NCBI GenBank assembly: GCA_958450325.1
Contig: OY288261.1
Location: forward strand, 12,739,113-12,803,112
Direction: 5' to 3'
DNA length: 64,000 nt
From: Agrostemma githago
Lineage: Eukaryota; Streptophyta; Magnoliopsida; Caryophyllales; Caryophyllaceae
In this document: piece after piece, positions 47,455 to 57,888 of the stretch
Layout: each line of letters begins with the position of its first letter
How positions within the stretch are numbered: the first letter of the stretch is position 1
The notes under the pieces: model-generated
What the model was told of the DNA's origin: nothing
Databases searched by the model: none
Seen by the model: only the letters and a program-made list of their open reading frames with translations
Program-made: the position numbers and the translations under genes

Positions 47455-48116
47455 TGATCTGTGCTAAATTTCGAAAAAAATTCCTCCCATTTAGACTCGT
47501 TTTCCTTCCGTTTTGCGAGATTAGAGTGCGATTATCGCCCTATTTTTAGTCTTTCTCGCATTGGCGTCCCTCTTGTACATTTCACGTGTTTTTCGTAGTT
47601 TTTCTATCTATTTTGATAGGATTATTCGACGCCAAGAGCATGTCCGAGCTTCCACGAGCACAAGAGAGGGGAATACCATCCGAAAAGCAACACACGAAAC
47701 TTAAAGTTCAAGCCATCCATTCAAACGATGAAGAACGAGACCAAAAAAGAGGTCAAGGAAACCATCGGGTGAAGTTTCACCCGATGAGATACCACCGGAC
47801 GAAGTTTCGCCCGACGACATTTCGACCTCCCCGAAGATCTTCAGAAAACTTTCTCCACTAGGTGAAATGACCGGGCAAAACTTTCACCCATCGGATGAAG
47901 TTTCGCCCGACGGTAAAGACGCCCCCAAATACGAAATCTGGAAGGAAGTTCACCGGGTAAAAAACCATCGGGTGAAGTTTCACCAGGCGGTATTGGCTCG
48001 TGATTGGCTGATATTCGCAGGGTGAAGTTTCACCATATGAAGACTCATTGGACAAAAGTCATACTAATGGAGCAAAAGTTGGATTTCAACTTTGGTTTAA
48101 GGATCCATTAAGCTAT

Positions 48117-48119
<3 letters not shown>
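47455..48119 (+). repeat. LTR of D, first segment (U3)
   Basis: tgatctgtgctaaattt aligns with the LTR1 start TGTTGTGTGCTAAATTT on its sense strand, followed by the same order of gagattagagtgcgattatcgc-like words and the palindrome cluster. The start differs at a few bases, consistent with age. Confidence 0.82.
47763..48035. repeat. GGGCGAAATTTCGCCC-type palindromes in LTR D
   Basis: About six degraded copies, such as cgggtgaagtttcacccg and acgaagtttcgcccg, in the U3 of D and ending about 85 bp before the (AT)n tract. Confidence 0.8.

Positions 48120-48200
<81 letters not shown>
48120..48200. repeat. (AT)n then (AG)n microsatellite
   Basis: About 50 bp of AT followed by about 30 bp of AG at the left border of the fold-back element. 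The AT part occupies the TATA position of the LTR. Confidence 0.95.
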
Positions 48201-48205
<5 letters not shown>

Positions 48206-48489
48206 ATCAGGTGAGTCCACTTATATATGTTGAGTCCGTGAGTCCCCATCTTAGCCCTTGATTCAATGTTAGATTAATGGACAAGATTTGATCTCATAAT
48301 TAAGGAAATAACTATAATATCTATTAAAATATATTTTCTTTCTCTCTCTTCCTTAATTATCTCAGTACAAATTCTCTCTCCCTATCAAATTTTTAATTGC
48401 CTCTTTTTCTCACACAAGTTTATTTAAAATTAAGTTTATTTCATCTTCAACAAAAAATCATCCGTTTCCTACTGTCATTGTACGTATGT

Positions 48490-48700
48490 TACCATGTTAC
48501 TGCCATAATCCATAAACTATGTTACTGAAACTCATACGTTGTGTTACTCTAATTCATGAACTGTGTTACTTTAACTCATAAAATCTATTACGTTGCATAG
48601 TCTCTTGCAAAAACTGTTACTCTAACTCATACCATGGGTTACTTTAATTCATGAACTGTGTTACTTTAACTCATAAAATCTGTTACGTTGCATAGTAGTC
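48490..48700. repeat. GTTACTTTAACTCAT array, left block
   Basis: About eight copies spaced roughly 20-45 bp, including a 90-bp near-duplication around 48563 and 48653. Confidence 0.85.
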
Positions 48701-49054
48701 TCTTGCAAAAACAGGAGTTCCAATTAACAAAAAAACAATGCTTGTTTTTATTAAGATACTCCAAAACAAAAAGTGGTACAAGATTCCAACTAAATCAACT
48801 CCATTACAATTTCAATGTTTCACACTTGTTACTCATAATGTTCTACTTATAATTCTGCTTCTTCATCCTTCTCGTCCTCTCCGTCTTCTTTTTCTTCTTC
48901 ATCATCATCTCAGAAGCTTTGATTTAATCTCACCACCGTACAATGGAGGAAACTCTCACCCACATCCCTACATCATTCATGTGGTTTTGCGTCTACTGAA
49001 AAACAATAACAGTGCCAATAAACGTGACGGAAAAAAAACAATTAAAACTTGAAA

Positions 49055-49985
49055 TATGGATTAAAGTAACAGATAAGAAGAATTAAAGTAACAGATGAAG
49101 TGCATTAAAGTAACATTGGATTAAATTAACAGAGAATCTTATACACTAGGTATAAAGTAACAGAGGTCAGACATTAAAGTAACAGATAGTGTGAATTAAA
49201 GTAACAGATAATGCTTATCAAAATAACACCAGGGATAGGTTAGTGAAAAAAATTCATATAATGATCAGAAATAAGAGTATGACGCTGTATCTTACTCTTT
49301 GATATTGTTTCCTATTTTGAAGTCTATCACGTCCCATAATTATAGGATGCAATATCTTTTTTTTTCTTTTTTTTTATATGGCGTTACTCTTTGATATTGT
49401 TTCCTATTTTGGTGGCAATCACGTCCCATTATTATAGGAAACAGTATCTTTTATTTTATTTTTATATATTTTTTTAATATGGCGGTTTCCTTTATCCTTA
49501 CAACACTACCATGCACTACAATAACAGATGAAAAACACTAAAGTAACGACTGGAGTGTATTAAAGTAACACGACATATAAAGTAACAGATGGTAGACATT
49601 AAAGTAACAGATGCTATACACTAAAGTAACGCAGTATATGAACTACAATAACTCAATATATTGTGTGCGCGCAAATTTCATAGGATGAATATGCAGTTCA
49701 ACGTAGAAAATTAGAAAATAAATCAATATCTTTTTCCTATTTTATTGGCAATCACGTCCCACTATTATAGGAAACAAGATCTTTTTTTATTATTATTTTA
49801 ATATGGTGGTTTAATATATCCCCATGACTTTTTAATGCGTTACAATAACAGACATTATTAACCAAAGTAACATCTTCGATGAATTAAAGTAACTGACCAT
49901 AAAAGTAATAGATGTTTGTCACTAAAGTAACAGACACTCCACACTAAAGTAACACAGTATGTGAACTAAAATAAACCAATATATT
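49055..49985. repeat. TTAAAGTAACAGA array, right block
   Basis: Some 15 or more copies in three groups (49060-49215, 49520-49650, 49850-49980), in the orientation opposite to the left block. The groups alternate with cacgtcccat blocks. Confidence 0.85.
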
Positions 49986-50585
49986 TTCGTGTGCGCAGAT
50001 GAATATGCAGTTCAACGTACAAAAGTAGAAACTAATAATCTAATATCATCTCAATGACTCTCATATACAATCCAGTATAAACTACAATGTATATACTCAC
50101 CGTTTATGTTTACTACGATTTGCATATCAGCCATTGAATGAAAAGTAGAAGACAAATTGATCGAACATATAATGCAGCGCGATGAAGACGATTACTGATT
50201 GAATGTGGTCTTGATTGTGTGGTTTTGAAGGAAGAATGAATGATTGAATGAGCGAGAAAACGATGAAGAACGATGAAGAAAGTAATGGAAACTGAATTGA
50301 TGAACGAGAGAACGATGAAGCAGTATCTTTTTTTTTTGAACGAGAGAACGATGATGAACGAGAGAGTGAATGATTGAATGAATGTGAATGATACGTTACT
50401 GATGAATGAATGATTTAATGAATGTGAATGATATTCTCCTTCCTATTTTGTTGGAAGCAGTATCTTTTTTTTTTTAATAATATAGTGATTAATCTTGTCC
50501 CTTCATCCATCTCCCATCCAACGGATGGGATGAGGACTTAGGGACTCAACACTTATATAGGGACTCATTAGAACCTATCTATCTA

Positions 50586-50588
<3 letters not shown>

Positions 50589-50676
<88 letters not shown>
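50589..50676. repeat. (AT)n microsatellite, right border
   Basis: About 88 bp of AT after a short atct run, then LTR sequence of D resumes. Confidence 0.95.
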
Positions 50677-50679
<3 letters not shown>

Positions 50680-51229
50680 AGAGAATATTGATAACCTAGT
50701 TAGATGCACATGATCAATTCATATTATCATCTCAGATATGCTATGCCAACATCTTCTACTACGGCTAGCAGCCGAACGCATATCCGTCAAACGTCACATG
50801 CAAACGCATATCATTCATTCCACGGCTTAGCATGGGACGTGTCATCACTCCATTAGATCATTTTCATTAACATCCATCTTCATATTAGCTTAGATAGAAA
50901 GCCATTATTACTTATTCATAGTTTTATCAATCTTCATCTTTCTCTAGATTTATATTCAAGCTTAGTAAGGAATTCTAGTTTTTATATTTGAAGTTCTTTG
51001 AAGATTATCAAGGGATTAGTGACAAATCAATTGTTCTCTTCATCAAGGCTACCTTATTTTTATGCAATCTTGATCTTCATTATTGTCATTTTCCTTCATT
51101 ATTGGTATATTTTTTTTCCTCTCCCTCATCTCTAGATTAGATTTATTATTGTTCTTTCATTATTGCACCGTTCTCATCGATTTTACTTGTGTTGTTTTTA
51201 GATCGCTTTGTAGTTTCTTTTGTTGATCG
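50677..51229 (+). repeat. LTR of D, middle segment
   Basis: Non-coding. The part from about 50990 (gaagattatcaagggattagtgac, atgcaatcttgatcttcat) matches LTR1 on its sense strand; the first 300 bp are diverged. Confidence 0.75.
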
Positions 51230-53387
51230 CACTACTACAAATGAACACTTGGGCCACGGCTGAATTCGTGGCAAAAGTGCTAAATTTTTGTGGCTAAAGT
51301 ACTTTGCCAAGGAAAAACCATACGTGGCGCAAGTGGCCGTGACAAACAAATAGCCACGGAAGAAAAAATCCGTGGCAATTATTGATTTTTTTGCCACAGA
51401 GTCTCCCGTGGCTAGAATTAACTTTTTGCCACAGCTTATCCCGTGGCTAATTACGCTTGTGACGAAACATTTATTCCGGTGAAAATATATAATAAATTAA
51501 TTAATTAATAATCGTAAGAAATCTCTACCTCTAGATCAGTAGTCGCACGCATCGAATAGCCTTCCCAGGAAGTCACGCATCTTAACACTACTCTCACTCA
51601 AGCACGCATCGAATAGCCTTCCCAGGAAGTCACCCATCTTAACACTACTCTCACTCAAGCACGCTTAACTGTGGAGTTCTTATGGTCAGCTACCATAAAT
51701 GAATTTGAAATTTGTTGACATAATCATTGTTTTAATTCCTTTAAAATGTTTTTTTCCCACAAACTACATTTACTTTTGAGTTATTAATTGTTTTTCCCCA
51801 TGATTTACTATTTATGATTAAAAAAATTATTCTGGAAAAAAAAAATCAAGTTTCGAAATTGATTTTCGGAGTCATGATTTCATTAATATATCGATATTTG
51901 TATTTTAGTTTCTCTTTTTCACGTTCTTTTATTGCTAGTTATTTCTATATGTTTTTTCTTTTCATTATTGGCTTAATTAGACATTTTATTTACATTGAAC
52001 TATCGGTCGTTATTTTATTTCATCAGTTTTTATCCTCATCGAGTTTCTTCTTGTCTACTTTAAGTTTTACCCGAATTTTATTTTTCATTAAATTAATTTT
52101 ATTTTATATTCATTTTTTAAAATATCTTCCAAATAATATTACAGAATAGTTATTGAATTAGACAGTTGACGATAAATTATTATTTTTTCCCACTAATAGT
52201 CCTTAATTATTAGATTTTCTTACATGTATTTGTTAATTATTTGTTTTTCTCAATTATACCTCTCTTTTTTTGAAAAAATAATTTTGACTGATTATTAAAC
52301 TTAATTTTGACTGATTTTTCAAAACATTAATCTTTCTTTCAAACCAAACAACTTGAAATCGATTAATTTGCAAAAATAATCATTATTTCCGCAGTCAAAG
52401 TTAATTCCATAAATAAATATTGATCGATTAGAATTCTTAAATAGGAGTTAAAAAACGATTCTTTTTCACACTGAAAATATTATAAGAAAATAAATCAATA
52501 GTTAAAAAAAAAAAAGAATACAACGCTCGAAATTGCGGTTATGAGTCATGCTCGGTCGCTTTTTTTTGTTTAAGTTTTTTGTCTTCAAAAGAGGTTTAAT
52601 ACATGTGAAAAAATTAATTAATTAATTAATTAAGCAGTAAAACTGAAAGAGTCTCAAATAATACTCCGTATTAGACATGTCAACAATGGATGATAAATCA
52701 CATACTTATATGCTATGTACGCCGCATATTAGCTAGCATATATTACACTATTTAAATGTCATCCAGTCTTTCAAAAGTCATACTTAAGATTCTATAATTT
52801 TAATTAAACATATTGTCAAATTAAGAGAAATCAATGATTTCAAAAATTATGATTAGTTGAAAATTAACAAATTAGACAACCAAAGTTTTCTTTACTTGTA
52901 TTTTGTTTTACAAAAAATTCAATTTTTTTTAAAACTAAATAAAAGAATAACTTTTTTTTGAGTAATAAAATATTTTCAAATTTAATATTTTTATTTACTT
53001 CATATTATCTATAACTTTCAATTTTAATGAATTTTTTAAGACCAAAAGTTGACATTTGGCTTAACTTTATTACATCTGTGGCAAAAAAATAATTTTGCCA
53101 TGGAAGTTAATTACATCGTGGCTAAAAAATATTTACCACAGAACAAATTCGTGGCTAAATATATTTTTGCCACGAGTGTGGCAACTTTCATGGCAAGAGT
53201 GATTATTGGTCATGACTTTAATAAAATTTGTGGCGCAAGTTAATTTTATCCACGGGAAAAATTGTCTCGTGCCATATTTTTTTTCTCAGGTAGTGAATCA
53301 AAATTTTCCTGTGGCTTGGTAAAAATAGCCACGAATAACAAATTACCGTGGCATTATTCGTGGCGCAAGTGGCAATTTGTTGTAGTA
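51230..53387. mobile_element. Non-autonomous CACTA element (2158 bp)
   Basis: Left end CACTACTACAAATGAAC, right end TTGTTGTAGTA (one base from TAGTG), flanked by tcg on both sides (51227-51229, 53388-53390), the 3-bp TSD of CACTA elements. Subterminal repeats gccacgg/ccgtggc fill the first 220 and last 300 bp, in several orientations, as in other CACTA elements, where they bind transposase. The interior is AT-rich with no transposase, plus a 5S-like segment. Confidence 0.85.
51544..51690 (-). ncRNA. 5S rRNA-derived segment, partly duplicated
   Basis: On the minus strand AGAACTCCACAGTTAAGCGT, then GCTTGAGTGAGAGTAGTGTT, then ATGGGTGACTTCCTGGGAAG, match the middle and 3' half of plant 5S rRNA, covering box A, intermediate element and box C of its internal promoter. 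A 58-bp stretch is repeated (51553 and 51611). The 5' part and the 3' end of 5S are missing, so this is not a 5S gene. It may come from a 5S-type SINE or a Cassandra-like LTR. Confidence 0.75.
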
Positions 53388-53390
53388 TCG

Positions 53391-54135
53391 TAATTTCTTT
53401 TGTTGTCTTAGTTTTATTTTCCCTTGTTTTAATCATTATGCATGTTTTTTTTTTCATTTTCTCCATTGTTAATGTTTTATTAGTTTTCTTCATGAATTGT
53501 GAGTAGTTTACTTGTTAGGGGGTTAAGGGAGGAGGATATTGGGTGATTTGAATTAAGGACTGTGAATTGGTTGCATGTTTGTTGATTTATCATGCTTGAG
53601 GTTGTTGTGTCATTGGTTACTTAGTCCGGCCAACTAGATCGACCTTGACTCATTTCTATCATTTGGAGAAACCCGGGGTAAGAGATCTCTCATTTTGAGA
53701 CTTACCATTGGACAAATCCGAGGTAGAAATTACCTTGACTTGAGACTTACCCCTTTTCCCCGCGAAAGCGGGATTTAGATGAGTTGGGTGAAGAAACCGA
53801 AAGGTGGCATTCTCCCTTTATCGACATTGTGACCGACCCATAATTCTGAGACTCATAGACCCCAATTTCCGATTCCCGACTTCCCTGTAACACCTTTTAC
53901 CTATTGATTACCCCTTTGTTATTCATCGCATTTTAGTCTAGACTCGACTCGACTCTAAAACCCCCTATTAGATCCCATACACATATCTTTCACTCAATTA
54001 CACACCACTTTTCCTGTGGACCGACCTCGACTAACCACGACTACATGTAATTTTTTTGTGTTAATTGCGAGTTTGATAAATATTGTTTGATCCCCTGTCT
54101 ATTGTTAACGACCGATCCTGATTTGGGCGAGATCA
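53391..54135 (+). repeat. LTR of D, last segment
   Basis: Matches LTR1 near its PBS end: ggccaactaga, acccggggtaag, gaaaccgaaaggtggcattc. Ends ...gatca three bases before the PBS. Confidence 0.85.
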
Positions 54136-54138
54136 AAC

Positions 54139-54156
54139 TGGCGTCTTTGCCGAGGA
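54139..54156 (+). other. Primer-binding site of element D (diverged)
   Basis: TGGCGTCTTTGCCGAGGA, the B/C-type site with two further changes. Confidence 0.75.
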
Positions 54157-54261
54157 ACGACGATAGTTAATTGCGTTTTAGTTTATTGTGTTTGGTTAAT
54201 TACTTTAATTTCCTTTTTCCCTTTTCCCTAGTACCGATAGGTGCTAGGAGACTTACCGTTT

Positions 54262-55209
54262 ATGGAGTTTATGCTCATGAATTCTTCATCGCCCTTGTGG
54301 TTCGATCCGGAGCCGGAGAGGACATTCAGAACTTTACGATTTCGAGGTAATAACTCAACTACTATCATTCCGCATCCTTCCCTATCACCACCCAATCAAA
54401 ATCCTATTCTACAACATACACCTCTTACACCAAATAACCCTTTCACATCTTCTACTTCACAAAATTCACCACCAACCCAACCATCACCAAGAACACCACA
54501 ACAAAATCAAAATCAAACCCCTCCAAATTTACCACCACGACCACCTCAACCTATGGCGACCTTAAGATCTCATTCCCAACTTACACATGAAGAGACCCCT
54601 TCACCGATCGACTTCGGGGAAATTCGCGAGAATTATGAATTAAAAGCTTCTCTAACAAACGCGATTCAACAAGACACATTTCATTGGTTTTCCCAAGAAA
54701 ATGCCCAAGAGCATATTGCATCATTCAAAGAGAAATTATTCGGGGCCCATCTAATTGGGCTAATATCATGCCAATTCACTGATTATTATTCCTCAAGACA
54801 TTGCGAGATGGAGCTCGGAGATGGCTTCATAGCCATCCGGATAACACATTTACATCATGGGCTCAATTATCCAATGCCATCTTAGAGAAATATTATCCAC
54901 CATCAAAGACTAATCAATATCGCATGGAGATACAAACTTTTAAGCAAGATGAGTTTGAAAGCCTAAACGAGGCTTCGTAGAGATTTAGAGATTTACTTCG
55001 CAAATGCCCTCACCATGGAATACCCGATTGGCTAACAACCCAAACATTTTATAACACCCTTTCATCAAGAACCAAGGAAAACCTCAACTCGGCCACAGGA
55101 GGAGATTTTTCTTCCCTTACCGATGAGGCATCTAAAAGTCTTATTGAAAAGATAGCAATGAGTGATTCTAGAGTGGGTCAATCGAGGGATTCTAAGAAGA
55201 AAGTTGAAG
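54262..55209 (+). pseudogene. Gag of element D, first part
   Basis: ATG at 54262 (or 54271, 54277) precedes SSSPLWFDPEPERTFRTLRF, aligned with the C gag start. A Pro/Gln/Asn spacer, then QLTHEETPSPIDFGEIRENY and the capsid-like start; a shift near 54770-54800 changes frame, which stops at 54885. Later segments (EKYYPPSKTNQYRMEIQ, then a TAG, RFRDLLRKCPHHGIPDWL, KENLNSATGGDFSSLTDEA) follow in the restored frame to 55209, where the solo LTR enters. Confidence 0.83.
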
Positions 55210-56268
55210 TCAACTGATGGTTGGCTTTGTCGTGGGTCCTAACCGTCAATATTAAACCGACTATTCCTAGTGGGTAGCTAGGGCAAGTAGGGTCGATATC
55301 CACGGGGACGGTAGAGTAAGGTCTAGACTAGGTCCACTAAAAACTAGGCTAAGTCACACAAACGAACACAAAGAGAGCTACAATTGATAAACTATGGAGG
55401 AGGAGGAGTAAGAACTAAACTAACACTAGAGACTAACTAAACGATAAAACTAACGGAAATGATGGCTAACTAGGAGGATTAACTCAAATATGGAAAGGAG
55501 TGGGGTAGGTCGGGTTCATAGGAGTAGAAGGATAATTGGGGTGATCAAGGGTATAGGTGTCTCCTAATCGCTAGAGTCGGTCCGGGCTCTCGCAACTTAG
55601 ACCGATGCCAAGGTGGGTCCGGGCTCTCGCAACTTAGACCCTAGTCCGCGCTCTCGCGACTAAACTATTCTCGACATTTCCACAAAATAAACAATCAATG
55701 AGAAGATGAACACAAGTATGGGAAGCATGGCCACTACAACTCACACAAGCATATCAACAAACACATAGAGTGCCTACAATGTGACTAGCAACAAAGATGA
55801 AACCTTTTCCCCTTAAACAACCCTAATCATCCATAATCTACCCCTAATCCCCCTACTAACCCCACAAAGAAACTACTCACTCATCATTAAGAGAAAACCA
55901 ACAATAATAAGAGAACAACGTCACAAAACAAGCATCCATTATCATTAACAAGAACAATAACAATAACAATGACAAAAAGAAAGAAACTTGAATAAATAAC
56001 AAAGATTAAGGAGGAAAAGATTATACCAACAATAGATGAAGAAAAGATGAAAACTTGTATTAATGAGAAACCCAAATACAATCCCAAGGTTGTCAATCTT
56101 GGAACAATCTTCAAGAATCCCTTAATCCAAGACTAATTACAATAATTATCTAAAGATTAAAGAGAGGATTAAACTAATGAGAGTAGCAATAATCTAGGAT
56201 TTTGAATGATAATGGAGGCTTAAACTAATCTAGGGTAAGATAAGATGTCTTAAAATTACAAGAAGGGA

Positions 56269-56278
56269 GTATATATAT
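56269..56278 (-). promoter_or_regulatory. Predicted TATA box of the solo LTR
   Basis: ATATATATA in the same place as LTR A 4301-4310; palindromes lie 55 bp upstream. Confidence 0.45.
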
Positions 56279-56331
56279 GGGTACAAGAATGAAGGAGAAG
56301 AAAGAAAAAGAGTCGCGCTGCCAGTTCACGG

Positions 56332-56452
56332 TCCCGACCGGGACGGATCATCCCGATCGGGACGGCTCTGTCATTCTGACCGGGACGGGATGGTCCCGAC
56401 CGGGATGGGCTCACAGCAGCCCTCTTAATGTAGCACCCCATCCCGAACGGGA
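56332..56452. repeat. TCCCG-NN-CGGGA palindromes in the solo LTR
   Basis: Units start at 56332, 56351, 56374, 56394 and 56441. The second, TCCCGATCGGGA, is a perfect 12-bp palindrome. Confidence 0.8.
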
Positions 56453-56793
56453 TGGGTCTTGTATGCCTTCCTTAAACACTCTTTGGTCCTTCCTTGCCTC
56501 TCATGGGCTTCCCACCGATTCTCGGGACTCGGGATCGGGTCTCGGAGGCTCGGGATTGGGTCCCAAGGTCTCGGGGTGGATTCCAAGGTCTCGAGTCATC
56601 GTTCCTTTATCTCGTTGGCTCCAAAATATGTATGTATTGAGTCGGAATCGCTCCAACTCTTCCAATTCGGCCTCGGGAACCTGAAACGGACTAAAGAAAG
56701 CATAAGAAGCCCATGAATCGCTCCAAAGGAGCGATTCCACAAGGAAAATGGGACCAAAACACAACAAATAGGCACTACAAACTACACTTATCA

Positions 56794-57883
56794 TCAACTC
56801 TTCTAAGAGTTCTGATGAATTGAAACTTGAAGCTAGAATTGAAGAATTGACAAAGAAAATGGATGCCATGAATTCCAAACCAACTCCTAGAGGTATGTAC
56901 CAAATTCAAGGGAGTGTTCCAACAAGATGTGAACATTGTGGCAATTATGGCGTGTTCCAACAAGAGTGTTCCAAGCAAGACCCTTGATGAAGCCCAATCA
57001 AGATATACCACAACCGAAAAAGAAATGCTAGGCGTTGTCTATGCCATGGAGAAATTTCGGACATATGTTATCGGTTCCAAAGTCATTCTTCATACCAATC
57101 CTGCGGCGATTTGTTATATCATGTCCAAAAAGGAGACAAAATCCCGACTCTTTCGGTGGGTTCTCCTTCTACAAGAATTTGATATCCAGATTAGAGACAA
57201 AGTCGGATCAGAGAATTTGGTAGCGGACCATCTTAGTAGATTAGTGGTTAGTGGAAGTGGTAATGACGACGATGGTGTACCCATCAACGAAGCGCTGAGA
57301 GACGAATCCCTAATGGCCATTGAAACTATTACACCTTGGTATGCAGATATAGTCAATTTCTTAATATCTCATTATATTCCGGACGATTATTCAAAGCAAG
57401 AGAGGAAGAAACTACGTTATGAAGCCCGACGCTATTATTGGGATGAGCCCTATTTGTTCCGCTCGTGCATAGATGACATTTACCGCCGATGTGTTACAGT
57501 CGACAAAGGATTTAATATTGTGAAGCACCTCCACTCGACATCTTATGGTGGACATTTGGCCAACCAAAAGACAATTTCCAAGGTCCTCCAAAGCGGGTTT
57601 TGGTGGCCTTCCATGTTTAAGGACATTAGAGCTTTCATTCTCACATGCGATGCTTGCCAAAGATGTGGCAATATAACAAGAAGGAATGAGATGCCCCTTC
57701 AACCCATCCTAGAGATTGAATTGTTCGACGTTTGGGGCATTGACTTCATGGGCCCGTTTACATCTTCCTTCGGCAACAAATACATCCTTGTCGTGAATGA
57801 CTATGTCTCAAAGTGGAACGAGTCCGTAGCTTCTCCTACCAATTAAGCTTTTCAAGAATGTGATTTTCCCGAGATTCGGTATG
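56794..57883 (+). pseudogene. Gag-RNase H-integrase fusion of element D
   Basis: Gag resumes after the solo LTR (KKMDAMNSKPTPRGMYQIQG), reaches half a zinc knuckle (CEHCGNYG) near 56935, and jumps to RNase H: protease, RT and the first part of RNase H are deleted. A 310-codon frame (56914-57846) then reads TLDEAQSRYTTTEKEMLGVV, VILHTNPAAICYIM (HTDH in the relatives, so the catalytic Asp is lost), the connection, the zinc domain CDACQRCGNITRR, and the integrase core start DVWGIDFMGPF. It stops at ASPTN in 57846. Frameshifted core sequence continues to 57883, where LTR F enters. Confidence 0.85.
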
Positions 57884-57888
57884 CCTAG

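Larger units (their letters stand above)
48201..50578. mobile_element. Fold-back TIR element in an (AT)n tract with GTTACTTTAA arrays
   Basis: Left end gtgggatcaggtgagtcc and right end (inverted) aggttctaatgagtcc open imperfect inverted repeats of about 100 bp (48201-48300 and 50480-50578) sharing agtgttgagtcc and ggacaagatt words. Outside are (AT)n tracts on both sides. Inside, GTTACT(T/C)TAA(C/T)TCAT copies dominate 48490-48840 and the reverse complement TTAAAGTAACAGA dominates 49060-49980. Four copies of a cctatttt...cacgtcccat..ttataggaaacag block (49295, 49385, 49727, 50437) also occur. No transposase frame; superfamily unknown. Confidence 0.7.
55215..56793 (-). repeat. Solo LTR of family A (1579 bp)
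   Basis: Ends tgatgg...cttatca, flanked by exact 5-bp TSDs tcaac (55210-55214, 56794-56798), in the gag of D. It matches LTR A along its length and is oriented on the minus strand. The sequence before the left copy and after the right copy joins gag in register. No internal region. Confidence 0.95.

Noticed and set aside
48490..49985. CRISPR-like array
   Set aside because: Spacing is irregular, repeats are short and inverted in two blocks, and the context is a plant genome.
51544..51690. Functional 5S rRNA gene
   Set aside because: The 5' part and the 3' end are missing and a 58-bp internal duplication is present.
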